Source of the DNA: Adineta vaga
Lineage: Eukaryota; Rotifera
Reading direction: 5' to 3'
Assembly (NCBI GenBank): GCA_021613535.1
Contig: CP075492.1
Location: forward strand, 6,572,001-6,636,000
DNA: 64,000 nucleotides
A model generated the notes under the pieces. It made no database searches and was not told the origin of the DNA. It saw only the letters and a list, made by a program, of their open reading frames with translations. The translations under genes were made by a program, and so were the position numbers. The stretch's first letter is position 1. Each line of letters starts with the position of its first letter. Shown here in pieces: positions 21,134 through 33,544 of the stretch.

Positions 21134-24100
21134 TTATTTTGGATTATCTGGACGTTCTTGAGCGAGATTTAATTTGTAATAAATACCATGCTGTTGAAGT
21201 AATTGTTCATGAGGGCCACTTTCTTTAATCTGCCCACGATCTACCACACAAATTTTTTCTGAGTTTCGTATTGTTGATAAACGATGTGCTATCGTAATAC
21301 ATGTTCGACCAGTTCGTGCTTGATCCAACGCATCTTGAACGACTTTTTCACTCTTATTATCTAATGCAGATGTAGCTTCGTCAAGAAGTAAAATCTTTGG
21401 ATTGCGAATAAGTGCTCGAGCAATAGCGACTACAAATATCATGAAATATATATATATATATATATTTATTCGTGAATGAGATCAAAGAGACTTACTTCGT
21501 TGTTTTTGTCCACCAGATAATTGTCCACCTTTCGCTCCACATGAAGTACCATATCCCTAAATAATAAGGTTTTAATAAAGATTTTTATTTATTCAAAGTT
21601 TCAACAAACCTCCGGTAATGACGCAATTAAATCATGAATATTTGCTTTTTTTGCTGCTAGTTCAATATCGTCTTGTGTTAATGATCGACTATTATCACCA
21701 TAGGCAATGTTATCACGAATAGAAAGATTAAAAAGAACAGGCTCTTGTTGAACAAGACCAAGTAATGAACGTAACCATTGAATATTTAATGTTTTCACAT
21801 CATGTCCATCGAGAAGAACTGTTCCAGTCAATGGATCATAGAATCGTTGAATTAATGCAACTGTTGTAGATTTTCCACTACCAGATGGACCTACTAAAGC
21901 AGTTGTTTCACCCGGATTACAAAGTAAATTAAATTGACGTAAGATACGAAGTTTAGGCCGAGCTGGATATCGAAATCGTACATCACGAAATTGAATATTT
22001 CCCGTCACCGTTGACTAAAACAAATAATTTAATAGATAAATGAATGAATGAACTTTCATCGAAAATAAGTTTTACTAGTTTAATGCCCGATGGATCATCC
22101 GGATCAATTTTCGATTCACGTTTTTGTAATTCAAAAATACGTATTGAACTGGCTTTACCCCTCGAATAATTCGGTACAAGTGATGCACTACGTCCAACAG
22201 ACATTGCAGCAAAAGTGACAACACTAAATACTCGAAAGACACTTGCAAATTCCATTTCTTTGCTTTTTACAAGTGTAATACCGTAACCAAATGATGTAGC
22301 ATGAACTAGAGAAATAAATTCGAAAACAATGTCAATCATAATGAAATCATTCTTACTGAAATACATCAATGAATTAGCGAGAGCATTTGCAAAGGCGATA
22401 TAATGAAGATAGAGCATACGATTTCTACAATTCAAAAATGAATATTTAGTTGAATGTACTAGCTCTAGGAAACATACCGAAAATCTCGATCGAAAGCTTC
22501 TTTGTACAAACGAATGAATCGATCTTCCTGATGAAGTGATACAACTGTTCGGATATTTTCAATTGCTTGTGTTGCTTGCTAAATAGAATTAATAATCTGT
22601 TTTTTTTTCTTGAAAAGTCAATCAAATAAACAAACAAACATACTTTTCCACCATCTTCAGCATCCGATGTTGCTGATTTTTTATTTCCTGATGCTTTAGA
22701 AAATTGTTGACCTTGAATAATACCTGTAAAAACCATCAATGGTGTGAAACAAAGTATAACTAATGTTAATTTCCATCCAGCAATAAAACTAATGACTAGA
22801 GCGGTAATAACAGCTCCGACAGCATTAAGAATTGCACCAAATGTAGGTCCAGTAAAACCTTTCAATGCTGCTGCATCAGATGATAATCGTGTTACTAATG
22901 CTCCCAAATTATTTTCATCTAAGTCAAACCATCCAATTTCTTGTCGAAGCATACTTTTAAATGAAATAATTCTCATTCGCATTGTTAATTCTTCTCCAGC
23001 TTTAGCTAACGTTACTGATGATACAAATTGACTTAGTGCACCTGCAACACCAACTAAGAAAAGTACATATGTATACACTCGTATTTGATCTTCTTGTTTC
23101 TGTGGATCTGGTTCTGCTAGAGCACCGAAGACTTCAGAAAAAATCAATGAAAATGCCTAGAAAATGAAAGTCAAACAATGTTTCAGAATGAATCGTAACC
23201 AACCGGTGTAATGCCACCATAAACAAGTGAAGCAAATCCACCCAATAAAAGATAGAACCATTCGGGAGCATTCAATCGTATGACTTTCAATAATGTTGGC
23301 ATACGAAATTGAAATCGTTTTTCTTTCTGAGCATCAAGATCTAAATCATTGCCAACTTCGCTACCAACATCTGATGTGATAGATTTAGCTGAAATAATCG
23401 ATGAACGTCTTAATGATATTGACATTCGACGAATTGCACTACGTGGTTTAGCTCTCGTTGATTCCGTTGCTGCTCGAGCTAAGTCTTCTTCAAGTTCATC
23501 TTCAAATTCATTATCAACTTTTTCTTTTTCTTTTTCACTTTGTGCAGTAACTAATTCATAATAAAGTCCTTTGTGTAGCATTAATTCATTATGTGTGCCA
23601 TATTCAACAACACGACCATGATCTAATCCAACAATAATATCAGCATTTTTTATTGTACTTAAACGATGAGCAATAACAATTGTTGTTCGACCTTCTTTGG
23701 CTTTATCTAATGCATCTTGAACAACTTTTTCACTTGTATTATCTAAATATGGAACGATATTTATCATTCAATTATTACTCTGATCTGTGATAGTATACCT
23801 AGAGCAGATGTAGCTTCGTCAAGTAACAATAGTTTAGGATTAGAAATCAAAGCTCGAGCAATAGCAACTAGGAAAAATTTAAAATTGATTGATAGATTTC
23901 AATTATATATATATATATATATAATCTCATACCTCGTTGTTTTTGTCCACCACTTAATTTATCACCGGATGAAGTTTTATAATCCTAAAATAGAAAACAT
24001 GAATAAATTATGTTGTTTTTTTATATTTCTTAAGATTTTACTTGTGGTAATTTCATGATAAATTCGTGTGCATTGGCCATCTTTGCAGCAGCGATAACTT

Positions 24101-26201
24101 CTTCATCTGTTGCATCAGGTTTGCCAAATCGTATATTATCTTCAATTGTACCAAAAAATAAGACAGGTTCTTGAGAAACAATACCAATATTCGATCGTAA
24201 CCATCGTAAATTCAATGAACGTATATCTCGACCATCTAATAAAACTTCTCCTTCTTCTGGATCATAAAATCGTTGAATCATTTGTATTGAGGTACTTTTT
24301 CCACAACCTGACGAGCCGCAAAGTGCAATCGTTTTTCCCGATGGAATTTTCATTGTTAAACCATTAAGAACCTAATTATAATAGAATCGATCTCAAATGT
24401 TAATCAAAATAAATTTCTTACCGGTGCATCTTGACGAGCCGGATATGTAAAATGTATATTTTTAAATTCAATATCTCCTGTAAATGTCGCTGGTTTTTCT
24501 CCTTCATCACTAAATATATCGATTTTTGATTGTCGTTGAATAACATCGAAAACATAACCACCAGAACCGGAGGCTTCAGCAAATGCTTGTAAATTAGGAA
24601 TTAAATTTGATAAAGAAAATGTTGTTGTTAAACACGATATAAATACCTAGATGTAAAAAAAAAGCATTTCTAATCATTCAGATCAATAGATGAATGAATA
24701 CATACCACCATCCAATGACCAGCAGTATAATTGTTACATTCAGTTCGAATGAGATATGGACCATACCAGAATATAATAGCGATACCACCATAGAGTACAA
24801 CATTAACTAATGCTTGAGCTACACCTAAGAGTACACCTTTTTGTATTCCAACATGTCTACCTTTGGTTAAATTGCTTTCATATCTATAAGAAGAAATTAA
24901 AGATAATTCTATTACTTGTAACATTCTTTCTAACCTTTGTAACTCTCTTGGTTGTCCACTAAATGCTGTTACTGTTCTTATAGCACCTAGAACTTCTTGT
25001 GCAACAGCATTTGCTGTACTATAAGCTTGTAATTCTAAGACCGTATATTTAATCATAATCTAAACAAAAAGATTTCAATCTATTATTCATATTGAACTAA
25101 TTTCGATTGTATAATTACACGAATAAGAAAATTGATCGAAAGAATAATCAATGGTGAAATAGAAAGAAACACAAGAGTTAATTTCCAACCAGTGTAGAAT
25201 GAATATATTAATGTTGCAATAATTCGAGATAGAAGACAAATGAAATCAGCTACACGAAAGCCAGTACCTTCACGAATATTTTCCAAATCATCAACAAGAC
25301 GACTAGATAATTCACCTATATAAAAAAAGAAAAACTAGCATAGAACAAAATAAACACTCGTCAATAACAAACCAGAATTTCGACAATCAAACCAACTCAT
25401 TTCTTGTCTCAATATACTTTCAAAAAGTGCATATCGTATTCGACGTAATTGTCTTTCTGATGCAGTCATCTACAAATACATCAATTCATTATTTAACCTT
25501 TCTATTTTCATTTCCAAAAAGCAAACATTCTCACCCATAAAGCATATGCTATCCAATGAGTAACGATACTTGCTGCTCCTAAAGTTGCATACCATTTAAT
25601 AATACCTTCAATTGTTGTGAATGGATCACCAGTATATGCTGGATCTTTATAACTAAATTACAAAGAATCGAATTAATTAATTGATTGATTGTCTTTTCGT
25701 ATCATTATTTATTTTTCATACCAATTACTATTAACTGTAGCATTCCCTTTGCCTATATCAACTAAACCATTCATAACACTTTGAAATAGCCACATCATAA
25801 TTGGCATTGCTGCACCAGTCGCCAGAGCTAATTGAAAACAAAAGAATTAATTAGAAGAGAAACATGAAATTATCTACCAACGATCGTGCCCAACACCATA
25901 AAGAAAATATCCCATTTATCAGCAAATTTATACTAAAACATGTTCAGAAATGATGCAAATAGATTATCTCAAATTGAATACTTACGATTTCAAACGTTTT
26001 CAATTTCGGACCTTGTGGTTTCTTTTCTACTTCGACTTCTTTCTCTTTTTTCTCCTTTTTAAAACATCGATGAAAAAAACTTTTCTTTGATTCATCTTCT
26101 GTTGCTGTCATTGAATCAATTGATTTGACAATATCATCTCTCTCGAGTTGTTTGACTGTATCATCGTCCACTGGATTGACTTTTCCATTTCCTTTTAGCA
26201 T
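21134..26201 (-). CDS. ABCB1: ABCB/P-glycoprotein full transporter, copy 1
   Basis: About 19 short introns. The layout is TMD1-NBD1-linker-TMD2-NBD2. It starts at [17 protein letters not shown] (26201), and the first membrane helix ([10 protein letters not shown]) comes after about 80 cytosolic residues. An external sequon (CNNYTAG) lies in TMD1. NBD1 has Walker A GSSGCGKS (about 24295-24320), signature LSGGQKQR (about 23940-23965) and Walker [13 protein letters not shown]. The linker is basic and Ser-rich ([11 protein letters not shown]), like the phosphorylated P-gp linker. NBD2 has Walker [10 protein letters not shown] (about 21868-21897), LSGGQ (about 21510-21530) and [12 protein letters not shown]. 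All catalytic residues are intact, so ATP-driven export of hydrophobic compounds or lipids is expected. The introns after QKQR sit at the same position and phase in NBD1 and NBD2. It ends ERPDNPK-stop. Confidence 0.93.
21432..21494 (-). repeat. TA-bearing NBD2 intron, nearly identical to that of the neighbouring paralogue
   Basis: This intron and its counterpart at 27194..27262 differ by about one TA unit and two substitutions, while other intron pairs of the two genes are unrelated in sequence. Confidence 0.8.
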
Positions 26202-26841
26202 GATTATCAAGAAAAAAGGTCTTTTTTTGTAAATGAAACTTAAAAATACAACAGTACACTTCGCTTTTAAATAGTAACCGTTGACGCAATTTTTTTTTCT
26301 TATTTTTTTTCTTGCAGTGCATGTTCTCATTCCAGTAGATATTTGTGCGTGCAAAAGTACGTTGTGGTACGCAAAAAATACCAATGTTCATGGCAATTTT
26401 TATTTGAAAGAAAAGTTCTTCAAAATGCGCCCGTTCTGTTGCAAATAGTGCTCTATCATCATGACTAAGTAAAGAAAAACAAGTTTATTTTATTGATGCA
26501 TAACAGAATTGAATAGAATTGTCTCATTCTCTAAATAAAACTTTTTTCTTCACTTTTAACAATAGTAAAAAATGTGGATCAATAAGTAGACAGGTAAAGA
26601 TTCAATCAAGGACTCTACTTTTTTTTCCTATAAACATTTCATTGATAAGAATGAATTTTTATCAGAGATATACTAAGAACTAATGTTTTGATTTATTAGT
26701 ACATTATGACATAGATTTAACACAAAGTTTTATTAGTATTCACCATAAAAAATGAGTTCATTTTGAAGCACAATTATTCCATAAAAATTATTTTCTTTAT
26801 ACAAATATCAATGATAGAATAGGTTCATGAATGGATTTTGA
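26202..26841. other. Spacer between tandem ABC transporters
   Basis: 640 bases between the stop of copy 2 and the ATG of copy 1, both on the minus strand. Very AT-rich with A and T runs. A minus open frame upstream of the copy 1 ATG (to 26384) is probably leader sequence. No gene or clear repeat is seen. Confidence 0.5.
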
Positions 26842-29800
26842 TCAATGTTTTTTACCAGTCCGTTTTTGTATTAATGCTAGTTTAGCATAGGCTCCACCCT
26901 TCTTTAACAATTCATCATGTGTTCCCTTAAACAAAAACATTTTGCTTCTTTTTCTCGAAAAGAATATCGATTTTACACTTACTTCTTCACTCACTTTACC
27001 ACGATTAACGACCGCAATCTTTTCAGATGTTTTTATTGCTGATAAACGATGTGCTATCGTAATACATGTTCGACCAGTTCGTGCTTGATCCAATGCTTCT
27101 TGCACAACTTTTTCACTCTTATTATCTAATGCAGATGTAGCTTCATCAAGAAGTAAAATCTTTGGATTGCGAATAAGTGCTCGAGCAATAGCGACTACAA
27201 ATATCATGAAATATATATATATATATATATATTTATTCATGAATAAGATCAAAGAGACTTACTTCGTTGTTTCTGTCCACCAGATAATTGACTACCTCTT
27301 GATCCGCATATTGTTTCATAAGCCTTAGAGAATTAAAGATTTATTTAAAATAAAAAAAGAACATAGAATACCTGTGGTAAGCCAAGAATTAATTCATGAA
27401 TATTTGACATTCGAGCAACTTTTTCAATATCTTCTTGTGTTACTGATCGACTATTATCACCATAGGCAATGTTATCACGAATAGAAAGATTAAACAGAAC
27501 AGGTTCTTGTTGAACAAGACCGATTAGCGACCGAAGCCATCGAATATTAAGTACTTTGATATTATGTCCATCGAGAAGAATCTGTCCTTTGATTGGATCA
27601 TAGAATCGTTGTAATAGTGCAACTGTTGTAGATTTTCCACTACCAGATGGACCGACAAGTGCTGTTGTATGACCTTGAAGACATTTCAATGAAAAATGTC
27701 TCAAAATACGCATAGTCATTCGTGTTGGATATCGAAAATAAACATCATGAAATTCAATATCACCTTTAACTTCATTCTAAATTATAAAACAAAAAAAATT
27801 GTTTTTTACGATCTTAAGAGGAAAGATCATCTAAATGAATTTCTCATACTAATATAATGCCTGATTCATCATTCGGATCGATTAATGATGATCGTTTATG
27901 AAGATTGATAATTCGTAATGCTGCCGCTTTTGCTTTCGAATAATCCGGCATCATTGCCAATGAACGACCAACAATAAAAATAATCAATATCATTACACAA
28001 AACACTCTAATATGAAAAGAGAATCGTTTTTTTTAAATTAAATGTCATGAATTATATTTACCTGTAAACTTTATCAAAATGCAATTCACCATTTTCTACT
28101 AGTCGAGCACCGTATGAAAAACACGCAAATTGAAGAAAATACAATAACGAATCGGGTATTGCTGCACCTAAAGCAATTAGAGGTGCTTGATATATTTGTT
28201 TTCTAAATGAATATTGTTTATAAATGAATTCTTCAAGAGAAATATTTGTTCATTCTACTTGAATTCTTGATTAAACACATTTTCATACAATCCGACAAAA
28301 TAAATTTCTTTTTTCAACGTAACAACAGTTCGAATTTGTTCAATTGCTTGTGTTGCATACTAGATGAATGAATCTTTACAATAATCAGTGAAACTCTATG
28401 ATATTTTACATTACTTGTCCACCTTGTTCAATGAATGATGGTTCACCATCAAAACCATTCGATTGATTATCATTTAAACTTCGAAGTTTACCTGATAGTA
28501 TGAGTAATGGAGCAAAAGCCAAAGTAATTAATGTTGTTTTCCAGCTTACTGTAAGTGCAATAATCAAACCAAGAAGTAAAGCACCTATTGATTCAAAAAT
28601 AGATCCAATACGAAGACCTGTTAATCCCTAAACATCGTATCACTTATTTAGTTTTACCAACATATCGAAATGATTCGTGAATACCTTGAGTGCTGCAGCA
28701 TCCGACGATAGACGTGTAACAAGTGCTCCAACTGAATTTGCTTCCATATCAAAGAAATTCATTTCTTGTCGAAGAATTGCTTTCAATGTTAGTTTTCTCA
28801 TATACATCGTTAATGCTTCACCAGATTTAGCAAAACTAAGACTGATGAAAAATTGTGCAATACCTCCGCCTAATCCATTAAGAAAACATAATATAGTATA
28901 GAATTGTATTAGACGTTTTTGTTCATTAAGATTTGGTTCGCCCATTGAACTATAGAATTTTGCAAAGAACCATCCAAAAAGTGGTTGACTTGCACCGAAG
29001 AGAAGAGAAGAAATTATTCCAAGTAAAATCCAATGCCATTCCGAAATATTATATTTGAACATTTCGAAGAGAAATGGTTTATAAAAATATTTGAGATAGT
29101 TGGAATTTCTTTTCGAAATTACTGGATCAGTATGATGATCCCAACCATCGGAATTCGCAGATGAAATTGCGGATATTTTCGAAATTGTACGAGCAACTAC
29201 ACGAAATATAGATCATAGAGAAAAAAAACAAAAGATAATTCAAATCAATTACCCGACATTTGTCGAGCAAGAATACAATCTTCAGTTTCATCTTCATCAT
29301 CGGAATCACTTTCTGTTTCATGTTCATCCTTTTGTGTTTGAGTAGTAACCAAATCATAATAGAGACCTTTCTTCTTCATTAATTCATCATGACTTCCGTG
29401 TTCAATAACTTGTCCATTTTCAAATCCAATAATAATATCAGCATTACGTATAGTACTTAAACGATGAGCAATAACAATTGTTGTTCGACCTTCTTTGGCT
29501 TTATCTAATGCTTCTTGTACCACTCGTTCACTTGTATTATCTTTTTACACATATAATGGTAATGTTATATTGAACAAGAAACAAAAGATTGACTTACCAA
29601 GTGCACTTGTAGCTTCATCTAATAATAGGATCTTTGGATTCGATATTAGAGCACGAGCAATAGCCACTATATGGAATATAGACTTCTATCGAAAATCGAT
29701 GTAAGTGATGGAAATTAGGCATACCTCGTTGTTTTTGTCCACCACTTAATTTACAACCCGAAGGTGTCTTATAATTCTACACGATAGAAAATATTCATCA

Positions 29801-32596
29801 ATATGAAATTTCTGAGAAAGGTTTAGATACATACTTGTGGAAGTGTCATGATAAAATCGTGTGCATTTGCCATTTTTGCTGCAATTCGTACTTCTTCATC
29901 AGTTGCATCTGGTTTGCCAAAGCGAATATTTTCTTCAATTGTGCCTGTAAAAAGAACGGGTTCTTGACTAACAATTCCAAGTTGTGATCGAAGCCAAGAA
30001 ACATTTAATGTTGTTAAATTTCTACCATCTAATAATATTCGTCCATCAGTTGGATCATAAAATCGTTGTATTAATTGAAAAGTTGTACTTTCTACGAAAA
30101 AAAACAAACAAGTAGATATTCAAACAGATTTTTCATTAACAAAGAAAAGAACTATGACATACTTCCACATCCGGATGATCCAACAAATGCAACTGTTTTT
30201 CCCGGTGGAATTTTAAATGATAATCGATTTAAGATCTACATAGAAAAGCAAAGATAATCATTCAATAGGAAATAAACCTCTACCGGAGTATCTTGTCGAG
30301 CAGGATAAGTAAAACTGACATTTTTAAATTCTAATTCACCTTGAATTGTCTTTGGTCTTTCACCTTCATCACTTAATCCATCAATTTGACTTTGCTAAAA
30401 TATCATTCCATTCTCTTGTTATTCTATTCTCATATCCATTTTGACTTACTCTTTTTATAATATCAAATACACAACTTCCACTAGTGATTGCTTCAACAAA
30501 AACTTGAATGTTAGGAATCAATTGAGATGCACATTTTGCTACATTCTAAATCAAAAACTTCAAATTAATCTACTTTTTTTTCAGAAAAATAAAACATACC
30601 ATACAAGCGAAAACCACCTTAAGTAAAAGAAAATCATTCGATGAAATTATTTTTAATTAACTAATGTGAACTTACTGTTAGAACAGTTCCAGCTGATGAA
30701 GTTAAACATTCATTTTGAGTATGATGAAAACCATACCTATAAGAATTTATAAAGACAATAGTTATCGGACTAATTATATACCAAAGTGTCAATGCAGTTG
30801 CTGAATAACTGAAAACATTTGTTAAACCTTGACATAATCCAACATAAATACCTTTTTTGATTCCAATTTCTTTAACTTTAATTAAATTATGCGCAAATCT
30901 AAAACAATCCTTCGTCTAATTCATCAATGAAATTGTTGATTATACATCAATACCTTTCTTCCTCTTTCGCTTGTCCATGAAATGCAGTTACTGTTCGTAT
31001 GTTTTGTAAAACTTCTTGAACAATAGCGGATGCACAAGCAAATGCTTTTACTTCTTTGATTGTATATTTAATAATTATCTAAAACAATGATTCTATTTGA
31101 TATTCTTATTCATATGAAAATCTATCGATTTACCTTAATAGTTAAGTTAAATGTAAAGATAATCAATGGCGATATGGATAAAAAGATCAATGCTAATTTC
31201 CAACCTCGAGAAAAAGCATACACAAGTGCACCAATCATCCAAGTTAATAATAATAAAAAATCAGGAACTTTTTTACTTAAAATATAAAATGACAATTTCT
31301 TTTCTCGAAATCAATTTTCATTTACCTCATGCCATCTTTAATTCGATCTAAACAAAACAAAAAGAAATAGATGAATTTCGAGAAGAAAAGAACGTGAATT
31401 ACCAAGATCATCAATAAGTCGATTGCTTAATTCTCCTGCATTGGAAAGATCGAACCAACCAATTTCTTGTCGGAGAATATTTCGAAACAGAGCAAAACGT
31501 ATTCGTCGGACTTGTCTTTCACCAGTTATTATCCACGAAGACCAAGCAATCCAAGACAAAATTGCCACGACAAAACCAAGTATTAAATAATAATTTATAA
31601 CATTTTTCAATGCAGCTGTGGATAGATTTGTCTCCGTATGATTGACCATCATTAAACTATTATATATCAAATGAATTGAAAATATGTAATGAAAGAATTG
31701 TATACCAATCATTTGAAATATTGTGATTTGATTGTTTCAAAAGACTATTGAGTACTTTTCTATATATCAGAAGCATAAGAGGATAGCAAGCTAAAGAAAA
31801 TGCAATTATGATCTTTGAATTCTGAATACTAAGATATCATACCGCCAAAGCCTAGTGCTAAAAAGAAAAGATGAATTAGATGAAATATTCTTCTTGAAAA
31901 AAGTTAACTAACCAGCAATGGTGCCCACAAACATAAGTAAATAATCGAGCTTATCTGCATATTTAAAGATTTCAAATGGACGACCATGTTGCGTTTCAGA
32001 TTCATTCGTTTTTCTGAATTTTTGAAGAAATCTAATAGAAAAAGAAAAGTTCCATCTTTGATTAATGATACGAAGAAAATCACTAAACGGTATTCTTTTA
32101 GAAATAATTGATCGTTTTCGAGAAATTGATATTGGCGACGATAGATCAAAATCACCTGGTACAGACATACTCCAACTAAGTTGTTGGCGAACATAAGGAG
32201 ACCGAAGAGCTTCACGAACTTCTTTCTCAAGAGTTCTTGCATTTGTAGGAAGTACATATGTAGATTTAATATCTGTTTCATTTGTATCAGATCTAATCGA
32301 ATAACAATAACAAAAAAAAATCATTTTGGTACCTAAAGCAGTTATCTATCTTACTTTTCATCATCGATGGGAATCTCTTCCATTGATGATTCTGAGGAAA
32401 TAGCAACATTTTCGTATGTTACAGGAGGCGATGAATTTGTTGTTAATGTTTCTTGTGAAGCTTTTGGTGAAGAATCAGGCAGATTTGTTAATGATGTAAC
32501 TGATGAAGGTATTGAAATCGACTTGGAATTGTCTTCAGAAGCGATTTCAGTTGTATCATCAATATCTGATTGAAATTTTACTCTATGCGTCGCCAT
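26842..32596 (-). CDS. ABCB1: ABCB/P-glycoprotein full transporter, copy 2, with long N-terminal extension
   Basis: Tandem paralogue of copy 1 with the same TMD1-NBD1-TMD2-NBD2 order and about 20 introns. It starts at [17 protein letters not shown]. It has an unusual Ser/Thr/Glu-rich cytosolic extension of roughly 190 residues before the first membrane helix ([13 protein letters not shown]). The NBD1 Walker A (GSSGCGKS) is interrupted by an intron between Gly and Lys-Ser (about 30093..30160), absent from copy 1. Its signature (KLSGGQKQR) and Walker B ([12 protein letters not shown]) are intact. NBD2 has [19 protein letters not shown] and [12 protein letters not shown]. The linker is acidic ([12 protein letters not shown]), unlike the basic linker of copy 1, so their phosphoregulation probably differs. 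It ends RTGKKH-stop. Like other P-gps it should be a plasma-membrane exporter; the substrate is unknown. Confidence 0.92.
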
Positions 32597-33544
32597 ACAA
32601 TTACCAAAGCAATTCTACAATGTAAAAATGAAAATCGATGATTTCACCTTAATAGAGATGAAGAAATGTTTTTTCAACAATTGATAATGGACCGATCAAA
32701 CGAAATCATATCGACTCTATCACCACCTTTATTCCTTTCACAAATCTAAAGAACATCTGTTTTATTTTAAAATGTATACAAATATAAACAAACAACAGAA
32801 GTCATTGTAATATTCGCATTATCACGATAATTTCACAGGACTCTACAGAAATGTTTACAAATAGATAAGTTACAATTGAAAAAGAAGATGAAGTAGGTCA
32901 TATTCGAAAGATGATTCACTGGTAATCTTATGATATATATATATATCTATCTGTCTCTATTGTTAAAATATATGTTATATTGAATCTAAGAGAACGAATA
33001 TATTCACATCGAATAGTGAATAAATAGAGAAAAAAGATGTGCCCACTATGGCATATATAACAAAAATAAAGAAATCATTTCATTTACATATAATCAATAG
33101 TTTCAGCGTGGATATATTGAACGACATATTTAAACTTTCTAAAGAATGATATATGTGATGTTCCCTACAATACATCACCCCTCGATCGTATTCGTATTAA
33201 ACAAATCAAACCACACCCATTTCTATAGGAAGAAATAAAACAGATGAACTATAATATACATCTAGACAGTTTAACTATAAGTATGTTCTTTATCCGCAGA
33301 TTATTGTTCAAGCGTATCATATCGATTAAAGATTATGATAATATGTAGAGCGTGTCCTATTGTTCATATCGATAATATTGATCAAATATGTACCTGTAAG
33401 AAATGAAGTGTGTCCTTTTTTTAAATTTTAGTTTTGTTCAATTTATTAGCACTAATTGTATAATTTTATAAGAGAAAAAAGAAAGTGAACAACAATTGAT
33501 AATTCAATAATGTTCTTTCTTAGGCACTTGTGATTAGTATTGAT
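32597..33544. other. Intergenic spacer
   Basis: It lies between the PLXDC stop and the ABC copy 2 start, both on the minus strand. A TTACATTGTAG acceptor-like site (AG at 32616-32615) lies 18 bases before the ABC start. A TA tract is near 32933..32945, and ATATCGAT-type motifs occur near 33317 and 33366. No gene is seen. Confidence 0.5.

Noticed and set aside
22744-23561. Plus-strand frames over ABC copy 1
   Set aside because: Antisense to well-conserved transporter exons.
33060-33420. Repeated ATATCGAT-type words upstream of ABC copy 2
   Set aside because: They are shorter and imperfect compared with the 13-mer of the two promoters, and ATCGAT words are common in this genome, so no site is called.
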